A stretch of 64,000 nt of DNA from Chloracidobacterium sp. CP2_5A (GCA_002254845.1 NKPT01000001.1:159246-223245); one strand, 5' to 3'; counted from the first letter of the stretch, positions 49,181-58,440 are shown. The notes: generated from the sequence alone by a model not told the origin. Numbers and translations: made by a program.

Positions 49181-51811
49181 ATGCTAACCGGACACGACAT
49201 CCGCCATCGGTTTCTCGATTACTTCGCCCGGCGCGGCCACCGGATTGTGAAAAGCTCGCCGGTGCTGCCGCCGGACGACACGCTGCTCTTCGCTAACGCC
49301 GGAATGAACCAGTTCAAGGATGTTTTCACCGGCTTGGAAACCCGCGACTACACCCGCGCGACTTCATCGCAGAAGTGCATTCGCGCCGGCGGCAAGCACA
49401 ACGACCTGGACGAAGTCGGCAAAACGGCCCGGCACCACACGTTTTTCGAGATGCTGGGCAATTTTTCCTTTGGCGACTACTTCAAGGAAGACGCTATCGC
49501 CTTCGCGTGGGAACTCCTGCTGCGCGAGTTCGAGCTGCCGCTGGAGCGCCTCTGGTTCACCGTCTATGAGGACGACGACGAAGCCTTCGCGCTGTGGAAG
49601 AAGATTGGCGCGCCTGAAGACCGCATCCTGCGCTTCGGCAAGAAGGAAAACTTTTGGCAGATGGGCGAGACGGGCCCCTGCGGCCCCTGCTCGGAAATCC
49701 ACTACTTTTTGGGCGACGATCCGGCCGACAACCGCCCCGAACATGTCAACGGACCCGGCGATGCCACGGTGGAAATCTGGAATTTGGTTTTCATGCAGTT
49801 CGAGCGCAGCGCCGACGGCGCGATGAAGCCGCTGCCGAAGCCCTCCGTGGATACCGGCGCGGGATTGGAGCGGCTCGCCTCGGTCTTGCAGGGCAAGAAA
49901 ACCAACTACGACACCGATCTCATTCTGCCCATCATCGAGCGAATTGCCGCGCTCGCCGCGAAGGACTACCGCTACGACAGCGCGGACGGCGTCTCGATGC
50001 GCGTTATCGCCGATCACGCCCGCGCCACGGCCTTTTCCATCGCTGACGGCATCTATCCGGGCAACACCGGGCGCCACTATGTGCTGCGCAAGATTATGCG
50101 GCGCGCCATCTGGCACGGCCGCCGACTCGGCATCGAAAGCGCTTTCCTGCACGACATCGCGGCCTTTGTCGTCAATCACATGGCCATGGCCTTCCCGGAG
50201 TTGCAAACTCAGGCTGCGGTCATTGACCGCGTCGTAACCACCGAAGAAAAGCTCTTTTCATCCACGCTGGCGGCCGGGCGCAAGCGGCTGGACGAAGCCT
50301 TCCAGCGCGCCGAGCAGGGCGTGGTGGCCGGCGCGGACGCCTTTGATCTCTACCAAACCTACGGGCTGCCGCCGGACTTGATCGCCTACATTGCCGAGCA
50401 GCGCGGCTTGCGTGTGGATGAAGCCGGCTTTGAAGCGGCGCTGGCGGAGGAACGGGCGCGGGCGCGCGAAAGCTGGAAAGGTGGCGCGACCAAGGCCATC
50501 GCGCCGGCCTATCAAGCCGCGCTCGACGGCAAGCCGACGGCCTTTCGCGGCTACGACCATCTGGCGCTGTCCGACCTGCGCATTCGCGCCATCATTCGGC
50601 GGGGCGAGCTGGCGGCGGCGCTTCAGGCGGGCGAGACCGGCGAGGTTGTTTTAGATGAAACGCCGTTTTACGCCGAGTCCGGCGGTCAGGTGGGCGATAC
50701 GGGGCTGCTCGAAAATGAGGCGGCGACGCTGCGCGTGACGGATACGGTCGCGCCGGTGGCGGGTCTGATCGTCCACCGCGTCGAGGTCCTGCGCGGCGAG
50801 ATCCGCCCTGACGACCGCGTGACGGCCACGGTGGACGCCGACCGGCGGCGACGGACGATGCTCAATCACTCGGCGACGCACCTGCTGCACGCCGCGCTGC
50901 GGGAAGTGTTGGGCGCGCACGTCAAGCAAGCGGGCAGCGAAGTCGCGCCGGACAAGCTCCGCTTTGACTTTACCCACTACGCCGCGCTGTCGCCGGACGA
51001 AATCGCCGAGATCGAACGCCTGGTCAACGCGCAGATTCGGCGCAACGCGAGCCTTGCCAAGCGCGAGATGCCGTTGGACGCGGCGGTGGCGGCCGGCGCG
51101 ATGGCGCTGTTCGGCGAAAAATACGGCGATGTGGTGCGGGTCGTCGAAGTCCCCGGCTTCTCGCTGGAGCTTTGCGGCGGCACGCATGTCGCCGCTACGG
51201 GCGACATCGGGCTGTTCAAAATTGCCAGCGAAAGCTCGATTGCCGCTGGCGTCCGGCGCATCGTCGCCGTCACCGGCGAAGCCGCTTTTGAGCGCTTCCA
51301 GACCGATGAGCGCATTTTAGGCGACCTGTCCGCAACCTTCAGGCTGGGCGATATTGGCGAACTGCCAGCTCAGGTTGAGAAGCTGCAAGCGGCGCTTCGC
51401 CAGGCAGAGCGCGAGATTGAAAGCCTCAAGCTCAAGCTTGCGCAGCAGCGGGCTGAGGCGGCGCTGGCCGAAGCGCGGACGGTTGGCGACGCGCGGGTGC
51501 TCGCGCTGGAGACGACCGATCTCGACAAGACGGGCGTCCGACAGCTGGCGGAGCATTTGTTGGGCAAGCTCGGTCGCGGCGTGGTCGTGATTGGCGCGCG
51601 CAGCAACGAGAAGGTTTCCATTGCTGCGCGCGTCGCCGACGACTTGACCGACCGCCTCAAGGCCGGTCAACTCATCCGCGAGCTGGCGGCAATTGTCGGC
51701 GGCGGCGGCGGCGGAAGGGCCGACTTCGCGGAAGCGGGCGGCAAGGACCCGTCCAAGCTGCCGGACGCGCTGCGCGCCGCGCCGGGGATTGTCGAGCGCT
51801 TTCTTGGCTGA
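49181..51811 (+). CDS. alaS: alanyl-tRNA synthetase
   Basis: Class II synthetase charging tRNA-Ala; 876 residues, standard length. The catalytic N-terminal domain has SSPVLPPDDTLLFANAGMNQ, KHNDLDEVGKTARHHTFFEM and GNFSFGDYFK. The editing domain has its zinc ligands in NHSATHLLHAALREVLG and ELCGGTHVAATGDIG. A coiled coil (about 720-770) is followed by the C-Ala/DHHA1 domain with a Gly-rich GGGGGGRADFAEAGG. The ATG at 49181 has GAGGGTGA upstream; a TTG two codons earlier is less likely. Confidence 0.98.
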   Translation: MLTGHDIRHRFLDYFARRGHRIVKSSPVLPPDDTLLFANAGMNQFKDVFTGLETRDYTRATSSQKCIRAGGKHNDLDEVGKTARHHTFFEMLGNFSFGDYFKEDAIAFAWELLLREFELPLERLWFTVYEDDDEAFALWKKIGAPEDRILRFGKKENFWQMGETGPCGPCSEIHYFLGDDPADNRPEHVNGPGDATVEIWNLVFMQFERSADGAMKPLPKPSVDTGAGLERLASVLQGKKTNYDTDLILPIIERIAALAAKDYRYDSADGVSMRVIADHARATAFSIADGIYPGNTGRHYVLRKIMRRAIWHGRRLGIESAFLHDIAAFVVNHMAMAFPELQTQAAVIDRVVTTEEKLFSSTLAAGRKRLDEAFQRAEQGVVAGADAFDLYQTYGLPPDLIAYIAEQRGLRVDEAGFEAALAEERARARESWKGGATKAIAPAYQAALDGKPTAFRGYDHLALSDLRIRAIIRRGELAAALQAGETGEVVLDETPFYAESGGQVGDTGLLENEAATLRVTDTVAPVAGLIVHRVEVLRGEIRPDDRVTATVDADRRRRTMLNHSATHLLHAALREVLGAHVKQAGSEVAPDKLRFDFTHYAALSPDEIAEIERLVNAQIRRNASLAKREMPLDAAVAAGAMALFGEKYGDVVRVVEVPGFSLELCGGTHVAATGDIGLFKIASESSIAAGVRRIVAVTGEAAFERFQTDERILGDLSATFRLGDIGELPAQVEKLQAALRQAEREIESLKLKLAQQRAEAALAEARTVGDARVLALETTDLDKTGVRQLAEHLLGKLGRGVVVIGARSNEKVSIAARVADDLTDRLKAGQLIRELAAIVGGGGGGRADFAEAGGKDPSKLPDALRAAPGIVERFLG

Positions 51812-51843
51812 TCTTTTCCTTGCTTCAACCGGAGAAGCCCTGC

Positions 51844-53286
51844 ATGAGCCACGACGCGATTGCCTTTTTTCTGACCCGTTACGGGCTGACCGCGAACGAC
51901 CTCAACGCGCTGCTTGGCGAGGCGATGGCAGCCGGCGGCGACTACGCCGACCTGTACTTTGAGTATTGCCGCAGCAACTCGCTCAATCTCGAAGAGCGCC
52001 TTATCAAGAGCGCCAATCGGTCGGTGGCGCAGGGCGTCGGCGCGCGGGTGATTGTCGGCGAAAAGACGGGCTACGCCTACACCGACGACATCTCGCTGGC
52101 GAGCATCCGGCAGGCGGTTCGGACGGCCGCCTGCATTGCGCGCGACGCCAACCGCCCGGTTGAGCCGGTCGCCGTCAGCGCCCGCCCCAACGCGCATGAT
52201 CTGTACCCGCTGGATGAGCCGGTGAGCGACGCGCCGATTGAGCGCAAGATAGAGCTGCTCCGGGCCATTGACGAGCGGTGCTACGCCGAGGATTGCCGGA
52301 TTCAGAAGGTCCAGGCCAGCCTGGCCGACGAATGGAAAGTCGTGATGGTCGCCGCCAGCGACGGCACGCTGGCCGGCGACATCCAGCCGCTGGCGCGGGT
52401 GGGCGTCATGTGCATCGCCGATCAGGATGGCGACCTTAGAGCCGGGCGCGCCGGCGGCGGCGGGCGGCGCGGCTTTGACATGTTCGCCGAAGGCGACCTC
52501 GCGCCGGCGGCGCTGGCGCGCGAAGCTGTCCGGCTAGCTGTCTTGCAGTTTGAGGCCGTGGAAGCGCCCGCCGGCCCCATGGAAGTCGTGCTGGGTCACG
52601 GCTGGCCCGGCATTTTGCTGCACGAAGCCATTGGTCACGGCCTCGAAGCCGACTTCAACCGCAAGAAGACTTCGGCTTTTTCCGACCTTATCGGCAAGCG
52701 CGTCGCCAGCGAGGACTGCACCATCGTGGACGACGGGACGCTCCCTGGACGCCGCGGCTCGCTCAACATGGATGACGAAGGCCACCCAACTTCCCGGACG
52801 ACACTGATCGAGAAGGGAATTCTGCGCGGCTACATCAACGACTATCTGAACGCCAAGCTGCTGGGCGTCCCGCGCACCGGCAATGGGCGCCGCGAAAGCT
52901 ACCGCCACCTGCCGATGCCGCGCATGACCAACACGTACATGCTGGCTGGGACCGAAGCCCCGGAGGACATTATCCGCAGCGTGAAGCGAGGCCTATACGC
53001 CGTGCAGTTCGGCGGCGGGCAAGTGGACATCACGAGCGGCAAATTCGTGTTTTCGGCGAGCGAGGCGTACCTTATCGAGGACGGCCGCATCGCAGCGCCG
53101 GTGAAGGACGCGACGCTGATCGGCCACGGGCCCGAAGCCCTGACGAAAGTGACGGCCGTCGGTCACGATATGGCGCTGGATTTGGGCGTCGGCACGTGCG
53201 GTAAGGATGGGCAGAGCGTGCCGGTCGGCGTCGGGCTGCCGACCATCAAAATTTCGGAGATGACAGTCGGCGGCACCCAGCGGTAA
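51844..53286 (+). CDS. tldD: metalloprotease TldD
   Basis: Zn-dependent peptidase of 480 residues. In E. coli TldD works with TldE (PmbA) to trim small peptides such as microcin precursors and CcdA. The zinc site is PGILLHEAIGHGLEADFNRK (HEAIGH, HExxxH). Also seen: VGARVIVGEKTGYAYTDD and NTYMLAGTEAPEDIIRSVKR. A tldE gene, often adjacent, is not in the window. The ATG at 51844 has a GGAG upstream. Confidence 0.94.
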   Translation: MSHDAIAFFLTRYGLTANDLNALLGEAMAAGGDYADLYFEYCRSNSLNLEERLIKSANRSVAQGVGARVIVGEKTGYAYTDDISLASIRQAVRTAACIARDANRPVEPVAVSARPNAHDLYPLDEPVSDAPIERKIELLRAIDERCYAEDCRIQKVQASLADEWKVVMVAASDGTLAGDIQPLARVGVMCIADQDGDLRAGRAGGGGRRGFDMFAEGDLAPAALAREAVRLAVLQFEAVEAPAGPMEVVLGHGWPGILLHEAIGHGLEADFNRKKTSAFSDLIGKRVASEDCTIVDDGTLPGRRGSLNMDDEGHPTSRTTLIEKGILRGYINDYLNAKLLGVPRTGNGRRESYRHLPMPRMTNTYMLAGTEAPEDIIRSVKRGLYAVQFGGGQVDITSGKFVFSASEAYLIEDGRIAAPVKDATLIGHGPEALTKVTAVGHDMALDLGVGTCGKDGQSVPVGVGLPTIKISEMTVGGTQR

Positions 53287-53370
53287 CATAGAGCTTCCTT
53301 CGCTCCGGCGAGTCCGCGCTGGAGCTAGCCAGTCCCAATCTGACAACGCATCGAGAGGAAGGCTTCAACC

Positions 53371-54774
53371 ATGAAGTATCCGGTTCGAATGACGCTCGCC
53401 GCGTGGAGCGCCTGTTGCCTCCTGACCGCCCCGCTCCTGGCGCAGCAGCGCCCGCGCGTCATCACGAATGAAGACCTGCGGCAAGCCCCGACCGTTCGGG
53501 CGGCGCGCAGCGATCCCCGCGGCGCCGTCAGCGGCCCGGCCGCCCCCGTGGAAGAGGGTCAGCCGCCTTTGCCGCTAACCCTGCCGGAACTCGTGACTTC
53601 CCGGTTGTTGAGCTATTCGCGCTCGGTTCAGCCGCACGGCATTTACTTCGAGGCCATGGATGGCTCGCCGGTGCTCAGCCTCAATGAAAGCGCGATGTAT
53701 AACCCGGCCTCAGTGACGAAAATCATGACCTCCATGGCGGCGCTCGAAGCCTTGGGCGTGAACTACCGCTATCCGACGCGGATCAGCTACACGGGCGCGA
53801 TGGACTGGACGACGGGGACGCTGATGGGCGACTTGGTCATCAGCGGCGAGAACGACCCGTCATTCGCGACGGAGAGCCTTTTCCTCATCGGCGAGAAGCT
53901 GCGCGAAATGGGCGTCCGAAACATTCAGGGCAACCTTCGGATCGGGCCCGGCGTGCTGCTGAATATGCGCTCGCAGCCGACCATTGTCGGAAACGATATT
54001 CTGGCCACGCTCGACCGCAGCCGCTGGACGCCCAAGACGGAAGCCGTCTGGAACGCGGTGCGCGGCATCAAGGCGTTTAGCCAAATGCCAGCCTATCAGG
54101 GCGTCTCGATTTCTCCCGGCAACGCCATTGTCGACGACCATACGACGCCGCGCTATCCGCTGATGGAATATCGCTCCTCGCCGCTGCTGAAGATTCTCAA
54201 GGGCATCAACGCCTACAGCAACAACGAGATGACCCATGTCGTCGGCGCGCGGGTGGGCGGCGCGGCGGGCGTGCGGCAATACCTAGTGGATAGAGTCGGC
54301 ATTCCGCCGCAGGAAGTCTATTTGCAAACGACTTCCGGGCTTGGGCAAAACGCCGTGACGCCGCGCGCGACAGTCAAGCTGATGCGGCACGCGGTCGCTT
54401 GGCTTGAAAAGCGGAACATTTCGCTGGGCGAGTTGCTGCCGATTGCCGGGATTGACAACGGCACGTTGCAGCGTCGCTTCACGGGACCTGACCTGCTGGG
54501 CGCGGTGATTGGCAAAACCGGCACGCTGTCCTCGACGAGCGCGCTGGCGGGCATTTTGTACACGCAGAAGCGCGGACTCCTGTTTTTCGCCATTCTAGAG
54601 CGCGGCGCGCCGCACAGCCTGCGCCCACTGCAGGATGAAATCGTCTCGATTGTCGCGGCGGACAGCGGCGGGGCCGCGCCGCTGGCGCTGGGCTCGGAAA
54701 TGTCGCCTTCGCTGTGCGAAGACGCGCTGGTGGCGGAAGTCGCCGCTGCGCGGACGGCAGGCGCATCTCGATAG
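53371..54774 (+). CDS. D-alanyl-D-alanine carboxypeptidase/endopeptidase, PBP4 (S13) family
   Basis: Periplasmic peptidoglycan-processing enzyme of 467 residues with a signal peptide (MTLAAWSACCLLTAPLLAQ). Penicillin-binding motifs in order: SxxK as NPASVTKIMTSMAALEAL, SxN as GINAYSNNEM and KTG as VIGKTGTLSSTSALAG. The GDLVISGENDPSFAT segment and IQGNLRIGPGV are typical of the S13/DacB group. AGAGGAAGG lies before the ATG. The stop codon is inside a 16-bp duplication and marks the end of the well-preserved core. Confidence 0.92.
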   Translation: MKYPVRMTLAAWSACCLLTAPLLAQQRPRVITNEDLRQAPTVRAARSDPRGAVSGPAAPVEEGQPPLPLTLPELVTSRLLSYSRSVQPHGIYFEAMDGSPVLSLNESAMYNPASVTKIMTSMAALEALGVNYRYPTRISYTGAMDWTTGTLMGDLVISGENDPSFATESLFLIGEKLREMGVRNIQGNLRIGPGVLLNMRSQPTIVGNDILATLDRSRWTPKTEAVWNAVRGIKAFSQMPAYQGVSISPGNAIVDDHTTPRYPLMEYRSSPLLKILKGINAYSNNEMTHVVGARVGGAAGVRQYLVDRVGIPPQEVYLQTTSGLGQNAVTPRATVKLMRHAVAWLEKRNISLGELLPIAGIDNGTLQRRFTGPDLLGAVIGKTGTLSSTSALAGILYTQKRGLLFFAILERGAPHSLRPLQDEIVSIVAADSGGAAPLALGSEMSPSLCEDALVAEVAAARTAGASR

Positions 54775-54802
54775 CGCGTCTAGCCAATAGCGCGTCTAGC
54801 GC
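54771..54802. repeat. 16-bp tandem duplication spanning the dacB-like stop
   Basis: ATAGCGCGTCTAGCCA (54771-54786) is followed by ATAGCGCGTCTAGCGC (54787-54802), matching at 14 of 16 positions. The first copy contains the TAG stop of the carboxypeptidase gene. Confidence 0.88.
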
Positions 54803-54926
54803 CGCCAAGCGCGCGAAATCGCGGTTGCTTGAGATTAGCCGCTGTCAACGGTTTGACCGCCCACGGCATAGGCTTCCTCACCCGGCAAAAAACGGCGACA
54901 TCCGGATTGCCGCGCCTCTGCCCGCC

Positions 54927-55460
54927 GCGACGCCGATCTTCACGAATGAAGCCAAGAAACAGGCGGCGCGCGCGGCGCAGGGCGAAGGCGCGTTCAGGAT
55001 CTTCGGCTCGCAAGACGAACTCGGCTACCTGGACAAGCATCTCGATCGCTGAGAGCGTCGCCGACGAGACCGCGCTACCCACCGAGCGCGCTGGCGCCTA
55101 GCGAGATAACGGTTTCGGCCGCGCAACTCGACAAGGAGCGCTTCGAGATGGCCGAAGGCGTGACCGACGTCGAGGAGCTCAACAAGGTGTTCGACCGCGC
55201 AGCGGAGCTGTGCGCTTTTCTCGCCGCTGCCCACCGCATCGAAAAGGTAGTCGCCTTCATTGCCGAGCGCTTCAGGAAGAACGCGCTGGACAAGTCCTTC
55301 GTGGTGGCGGCGAGATGTGTGGACTGCGCCAAGTGCAAGAAGGCGCTGGACGAGCTGCTGCCGCCGGAATGGCTGCGCCTGCTTACGCGCAGAACGCGGC
55401 GGATACGGTGAATCCCATCCGCTGGCGGCCGAATTGCAGCTCTCGAACGAGCGGATTGAC
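54927..55460 (+). pseudogene. fragment of a type I restriction enzyme HsdR (R) subunit
   Basis: Translation in three shifting frames gives a continuous HsdR helicase segment. [20 protein letters not shown] then [16 protein letters not shown] come in one frame, [12 protein letters not shown] in another, [20 protein letters not shown] after a further shift, then [15 protein letters not shown] and [20 protein letters not shown], ending LPPEW and PLAAELQLSNERI. Known HsdR proteins carry these segments between helicase domain 2 and the linker. Only about 175 of some 1000 residues remain, with at least three frameshifts and no hsdM or hsdS. The family assignment rests on recognised segment order. 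Confidence 0.7.
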
Positions 55461-55480
55461 GGTAAATGCGCCTGTTGTAT

Positions 55481-55858
55481 TCACGCCTCGAGCGCTTCGC
55501 CGAATCGGATCGCGTTTCCAAAGGGATCATCGACCTGCATCTCGCGCATTCCCCAAGGTTGACGGGTCAAGCCGTAGCGAAACGGCGCCCCCCGACGTCT
55601 CAATTCTTCGTAGAGCGGTCCAATGTTGCGGACACGGATGTAGCAACCGCTTGCGCTTCCGTAGCGTTTCGCCTCTTCCTCCGACCCGGCAAGCCAGAAG
55701 TGGATCTCAACGGTCTCTCGCCGGGCAATAAGGTATCCGCCCTCAGGAAAGAGCTTAAACTCCGTGAACCCGAGACAATCTCGATAGAAGTCAGCCGTGC
55801 GCTGCAGATTCCCGCTTGAAAGCTGCGGGATTGCCGGACTCAAGATGGGCGCTGACAA
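55481..55858 (-). CDS. VOC-family (glyoxalase/bleomycin-resistance-like) protein
   Basis: An intact 125-residue protein with two beta-alpha-beta-beta-beta modules: IPQLSSGNLQRTADFYRDCL and GFTEFKLFPEGGYLIARRE, then IRVRNIGPLYEELRRRG and MREMQVDDPFGNAIRFGE. Conserved metal-site Glu/His positions are only partly present, as in bleomycin-resistance-like members that bind rather than catalyse. It lies on the minus strand between the HsdR and IS5 fragments, the only undamaged gene in that stretch. The ligand is unknown. Confidence 0.82.
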   Translation of the reverse strand: MSAPILSPAIPQLSSGNLQRTADFYRDCLGFTEFKLFPEGGYLIARRETVEIHFWLAGSEEEAKRYGSASGCYIRVRNIGPLYEELRRRGAPFRYGLTRQPWGMREMQVDDPFGNAIRFGEALEA

Positions 55859-55965
55859 AGCTTTTGCCTCCTCAGGTCAAATCCTCGCCTGACCTTTAGC
55901 GATGGAGAGTATGAACAGGTTCTCGATCCGGCGACTAGTGACGGTCCCGGACTGAGAGGCGAATC

Positions 55966-56305
55966 GATGAGGCGGATGACGATGGCGACCAGCGGCTTCC
56001 AGAAGCTCTCGAAAGCCGCTCGCCGGGCGAGGCTTCTCGCTGAGATGGACCAGGTGGCGACCTCGCGGGCGGAGCTGCGCTCGCGTCGAGCTCAGCTGTC
56101 CCGTCGCCGGTAACGGCCGGCCAAGCCGCTGGAGATGACGCTTCGCATCTGTCTAGCGGTTCAACCTCTCCGCCCCTGGGGCGGAGGCGGCGCCGGACGA
56201 CTCTGAGCTCATGCGCCGCTTTGCTGGCACAATCTGGGACAAGAATCTGTTCCCAACGCCATCCTGAAGTTCCGCTACCAGCTCAAGGGCAACAACTTGG
56301 GCATG
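55966..56305 (+). pseudogene. IS5-family transposase, N-terminal remnant
   Basis: MRRMTMATSGFQKLSKAARR, ARLLAEMDQV and a WAEL-like stretch match the N-terminus of IS5-group transposases. After a frameshift comes GRPAKPLEMTLRICLAVQ (compare GRPP-x-G-x-E-RMLRIYFLQ), then SELMRRFAGTIWDKNLFP and, in a further frame, ILKFRYQLKGNNLG. The catalytic DDE half is absent, and no terminal inverted repeats were identified. It is therefore a dead IS fragment. The following 220 bases (to 56527) show no feature I can support. Confidence 0.65.
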
Positions 56306-56527
56306 CGTGTCTTCCAGGCCGTGGCCGCTTATCCGCTCCGCCGGGCCTCAATGGTTCAGCCGTCTTCGCTGCCGGAGCTTTGCGCTGCCCTGGGCGGTCC
56401 TGGCGATCGCTGCGGGGGGCTTGTCAGCGCTGGGCCTCACGCCCCTATCGCTGGCAGCCCTGCCCCTCGCCCGGTCGCTGACCGCGCCCATACCCGCCTT
56501 CCTCCCCTGCGGCTCTGGCCGCGCCTC

Positions 56528-57238
56528 TTAAATCAACACTTTGGCGGTGGTCTCGGCAGACTTCTGCGCGACCGACTGGGCCGCCGCCGCTTGCTCAATG
56601 GTAGCCGCGCTCGATCGCGGCGCGGCGGTCTTGCGCCGTGTCGGTGCCGGCGAGTTGCGCGAGTTCCTCAGGCGACTGCGCCAAGGCATCGGCCATCTCG
56701 CGCCCGGCTTGCGCTGCCTTGCGCGCATTGGCCCGCTCAATGTCCGTGCATCGGTTGTTGAGCGTGATGAGGTCGGCTCCCGCCTTGGCCACTTCGGCCT
56801 TTGCGCGCAGGCGGTCGTTTTCCGATTTACCCCTTGTGTTTACCCCTTGCGGAGACTTGCTGACTGCGGGCCCGATCCTGCTGCTTGCGGGTAATCTCGG
56901 CATCGACCTCGCGCTGTTCGATGGCCGTTTTTGTAGTCGCGGATCGAGACGAGACGATCTTCGAGGGCGGCATCGAGCGCGGTTTGCTGGCGCGCAAGTC
57001 CGTCTTTGAGCAGGGCAAACTCGGCACGCATCTGTGTCTTGAGCAACGCAGCCCGAGCGCTCGCCGTGTCGCCGCGCAAGGCCTCGACCGCCGCCGACAC
57101 CGCCACGCCGAGCCCGGCCAACACGCCGTTGACGCTGCGGGCGGCATCGGCCAAGCCGCCCAAGCCCCGCTTGATCGAGTCGAAGGCGGTTTTGGTCTCA
57201 TCGACGGCGCGGATGAAGATTTGTGCGCGGTTGTTCAT
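56528..57238 (-). pseudogene. phage tail tape-measure protein remnant
   Basis: It starts normally at 57238 (RAQIFIRAVDETKTAFDSIK, RGLGGLADAARSVNGVLAGL). It then jumps, apparently by an internal deletion, to VEALRGDTASARAALLKTQM and RLVSIRDYKN. The rest is reached after two frameshifts (SENDRLRAKAEVAKAGADLI, ANARKAAQAGREMADALAQS) and ends IEQAAAAQSVAQKSAETTAK. This is the layout of proteobacterial prophage tape-measure proteins. A 13-bp tandem duplication (TTTACCCCTTGTG/TTTACCCCTTGCG, 56826-56851) lies at one break. Confidence 0.62.
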
Positions 57239-57349
57239 CTGACGGTCTCGAAACGAAATGAGCGCGACGGTTCACGTGCCGGCGCCTCGTCAAAGCGACT
57301 GCAGGCGTATAAGCCGACATCACTGAAGCAATTTGATAGAGGTGACGGC

Positions 57350-57609
57350 ATGGCTATCCTGACTGTTCGCAATCTGCCCGACGAGGTACACCGCGGAGGC
57401 ACACCGCGCTTTGCGCCGGCGCGCGGCCCAGCATGGGCGCAGCACCGAGGCGAAGGCGCGCGCCTTGCTGGAAGAAGCCGTCAAGCCGCAAGGGCGGCTG
57501 AAACTGGGTTCCCTGTTAGCCGGCATCGGCCGCAAGATGAAGCTCACCGATGAGAAGGTGGCGCTGATCGATCGGCGAGATCAATCCCTTTCACGCCCCA
57601 GACTTTCGA
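57350..57609 (+). pseudogene. FitA/VapB-like antitoxin, frameshifted
   Basis: Ribbon-helix-helix antitoxin of a FitAB/VapBC pair. A good GAGGTGA site precedes the ATG; the first 15 residues (MAILTVRNLPDEVHR) are correct. A 13-bp tandem duplication then shifts the frame, and the proper sequence resumes as ALRRRAAQHGRSTEAKARAL then LEEAVKPQGRLKLGSLLAG. Near the end one base is missing where RDQSPFTPQTFE would be expected. The ancestral ATGA stop/start overlap with the toxin now reads ACGA (57610-57613). No functional antitoxin should be made. Confidence 0.75.
57383..57408. repeat. 13-bp tandem duplication breaking the antitoxin
   Basis: GAGGTACACCGCG (57383-57395) is followed by GAGGCACACCGCG (57396-57408), one mismatch. 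Removing one copy restores the antitoxin frame (DEVHR-ALRRRAA). Confidence 0.92.
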
Positions 57610-58029
57610 ACGATCCTGCTCGACACCAACATGATCTCCGAACCGCTACGCGCCGCGCCCGAGGCTCGCGTGATCGACTGGCTCGACGCGCAGCCGGTGG
57701 AAACCCTGTTCCTGTCCGTGGTGACGGTCGCTGAACTGCGCCTGGGCGTAGCGCGGCTACCCAACGGCCGTCGCGGCAACAGTCTGATCGAGCAACAGGA
57801 ACGGCAGGCGCTGCCCGTTTTTGCCGGGCAAATATTGAATTTCGATCTACCGGCCACCCAGCGCTATGCCGAGGCGGTGGCCAGGGCACCGGCAGCCGGT
57901 CTAGCGGTGGGCGTGGCCGACGGTTTCATCGCCGCTATCGCGCTCGCCAACGGCAGGGCCGTGGACACCTGCGATGCCGCCCCGTTCGAGGCGATGGGCG
58001 TGGCGGTTATCGACCCCTGGGCCGCCCGA
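57610..58029 (+). pseudogene. FitB/VapC-like PIN-domain toxin, start codon lost and 3' end fused
   Basis: PIN-domain endoribonuclease of about 137 residues. ILLDTNMISEPLRAAPEARV carries the first catalytic Asp, LSVVTVAELRLGVARLP the Glu, and GLAVGVADGFIAAIALANGR then VDTCDAAPFEAMGVAVIDPW the further Asp residues, so the fold is complete. The codon where translation should begin is ACG (57610) instead of ATG. The next ATG (57631) would delete LLDTN. The normal stop after DPWAAR is missing; the frame runs 600 bases further, into antisense phage sequence. Confidence 0.78.
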
Positions 58030-58032
58030 CGT

Positions 58033-58440
58033 TCACCCGACCTTGTCCAGTTTCCGCTCGATCGCCCGCGCCAACCCCGGCAACGCGCGCTGCACGCCTG
58101 CCGCGAGGTCGAAGCGGCGCTTCAAGTCCACCCGCCGCGCCCGCGCGGCGATTGGGATCTCTTCGCCGCGCTGCAGGCGCTTGACACCGCTGCGCTCGCG
58201 CTCGGCGCGCTTGATGCTGATGCACGTCGCATCTGGGCACGCGCCGCCTCGCGCGCCTCACGCCCACCAGATCGCATACCTCGAGCAACGGCGATGTGGA
58301 TCGCCCGCCTGCGCTGCGCGCTCCAGGCGGAGAGCCTCCGCGGATCGAGCAGACCCTCGGTGGCGAGTGACACGCGCATGGGTCAGTTCTCCAGCAGAAC
58401 GCGTTGCAGCCGCTCGATGGCCGAGCGGTCGCCCTGGGCT
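58033..58440 (-). pseudogene. phage tail-region gene remnants (two adjacent genes)
   Basis: On the minus strand a C-terminus ending AAQGDRSAIERLQRVLLEN stops at about 58382. Five bases later a gene starts MRVSLATEGLLDPRRLSAWS and continues AIHIAVARGMRSGGREAREA. After frameshift and deletion it ends DLAAGVQRALPGLARAIERK with a stop at 58033. The spacing is that of a phage structural operon, and the second gene resembles small minor-tail proteins upstream of tape-measure genes. Orientation agrees with the tape-measure remnant 800 bases downstream; the FitAB pair lies between them on the other strand. Confidence 0.5.

Noticed and set aside
54775..54926. tRNA gene or attachment-site repeat at the core/island boundary
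   Set aside because: No cloverleaf, TPsiC-like GTTCGA motif or matching direct repeat was found; only the 16-bp tandem duplication at the stop codon is present.
56306..56527. Hydrophobic stretch (ALPWAVLAIAAGGLSALGLT) resembling the N-terminus of apolipoprotein N-acyltransferase
   Set aside because: Only about 40 residues of generic Leu/Ala-rich sequence, no catalytic domain and no start context; chance in a decayed GC-rich region.
57383..57408. Programmed frameshifting in the FitA antitoxin
   Set aside because: The shift is a 13-bp duplication, not a slippery heptamer with a stimulator; further lesions downstream indicate decay.
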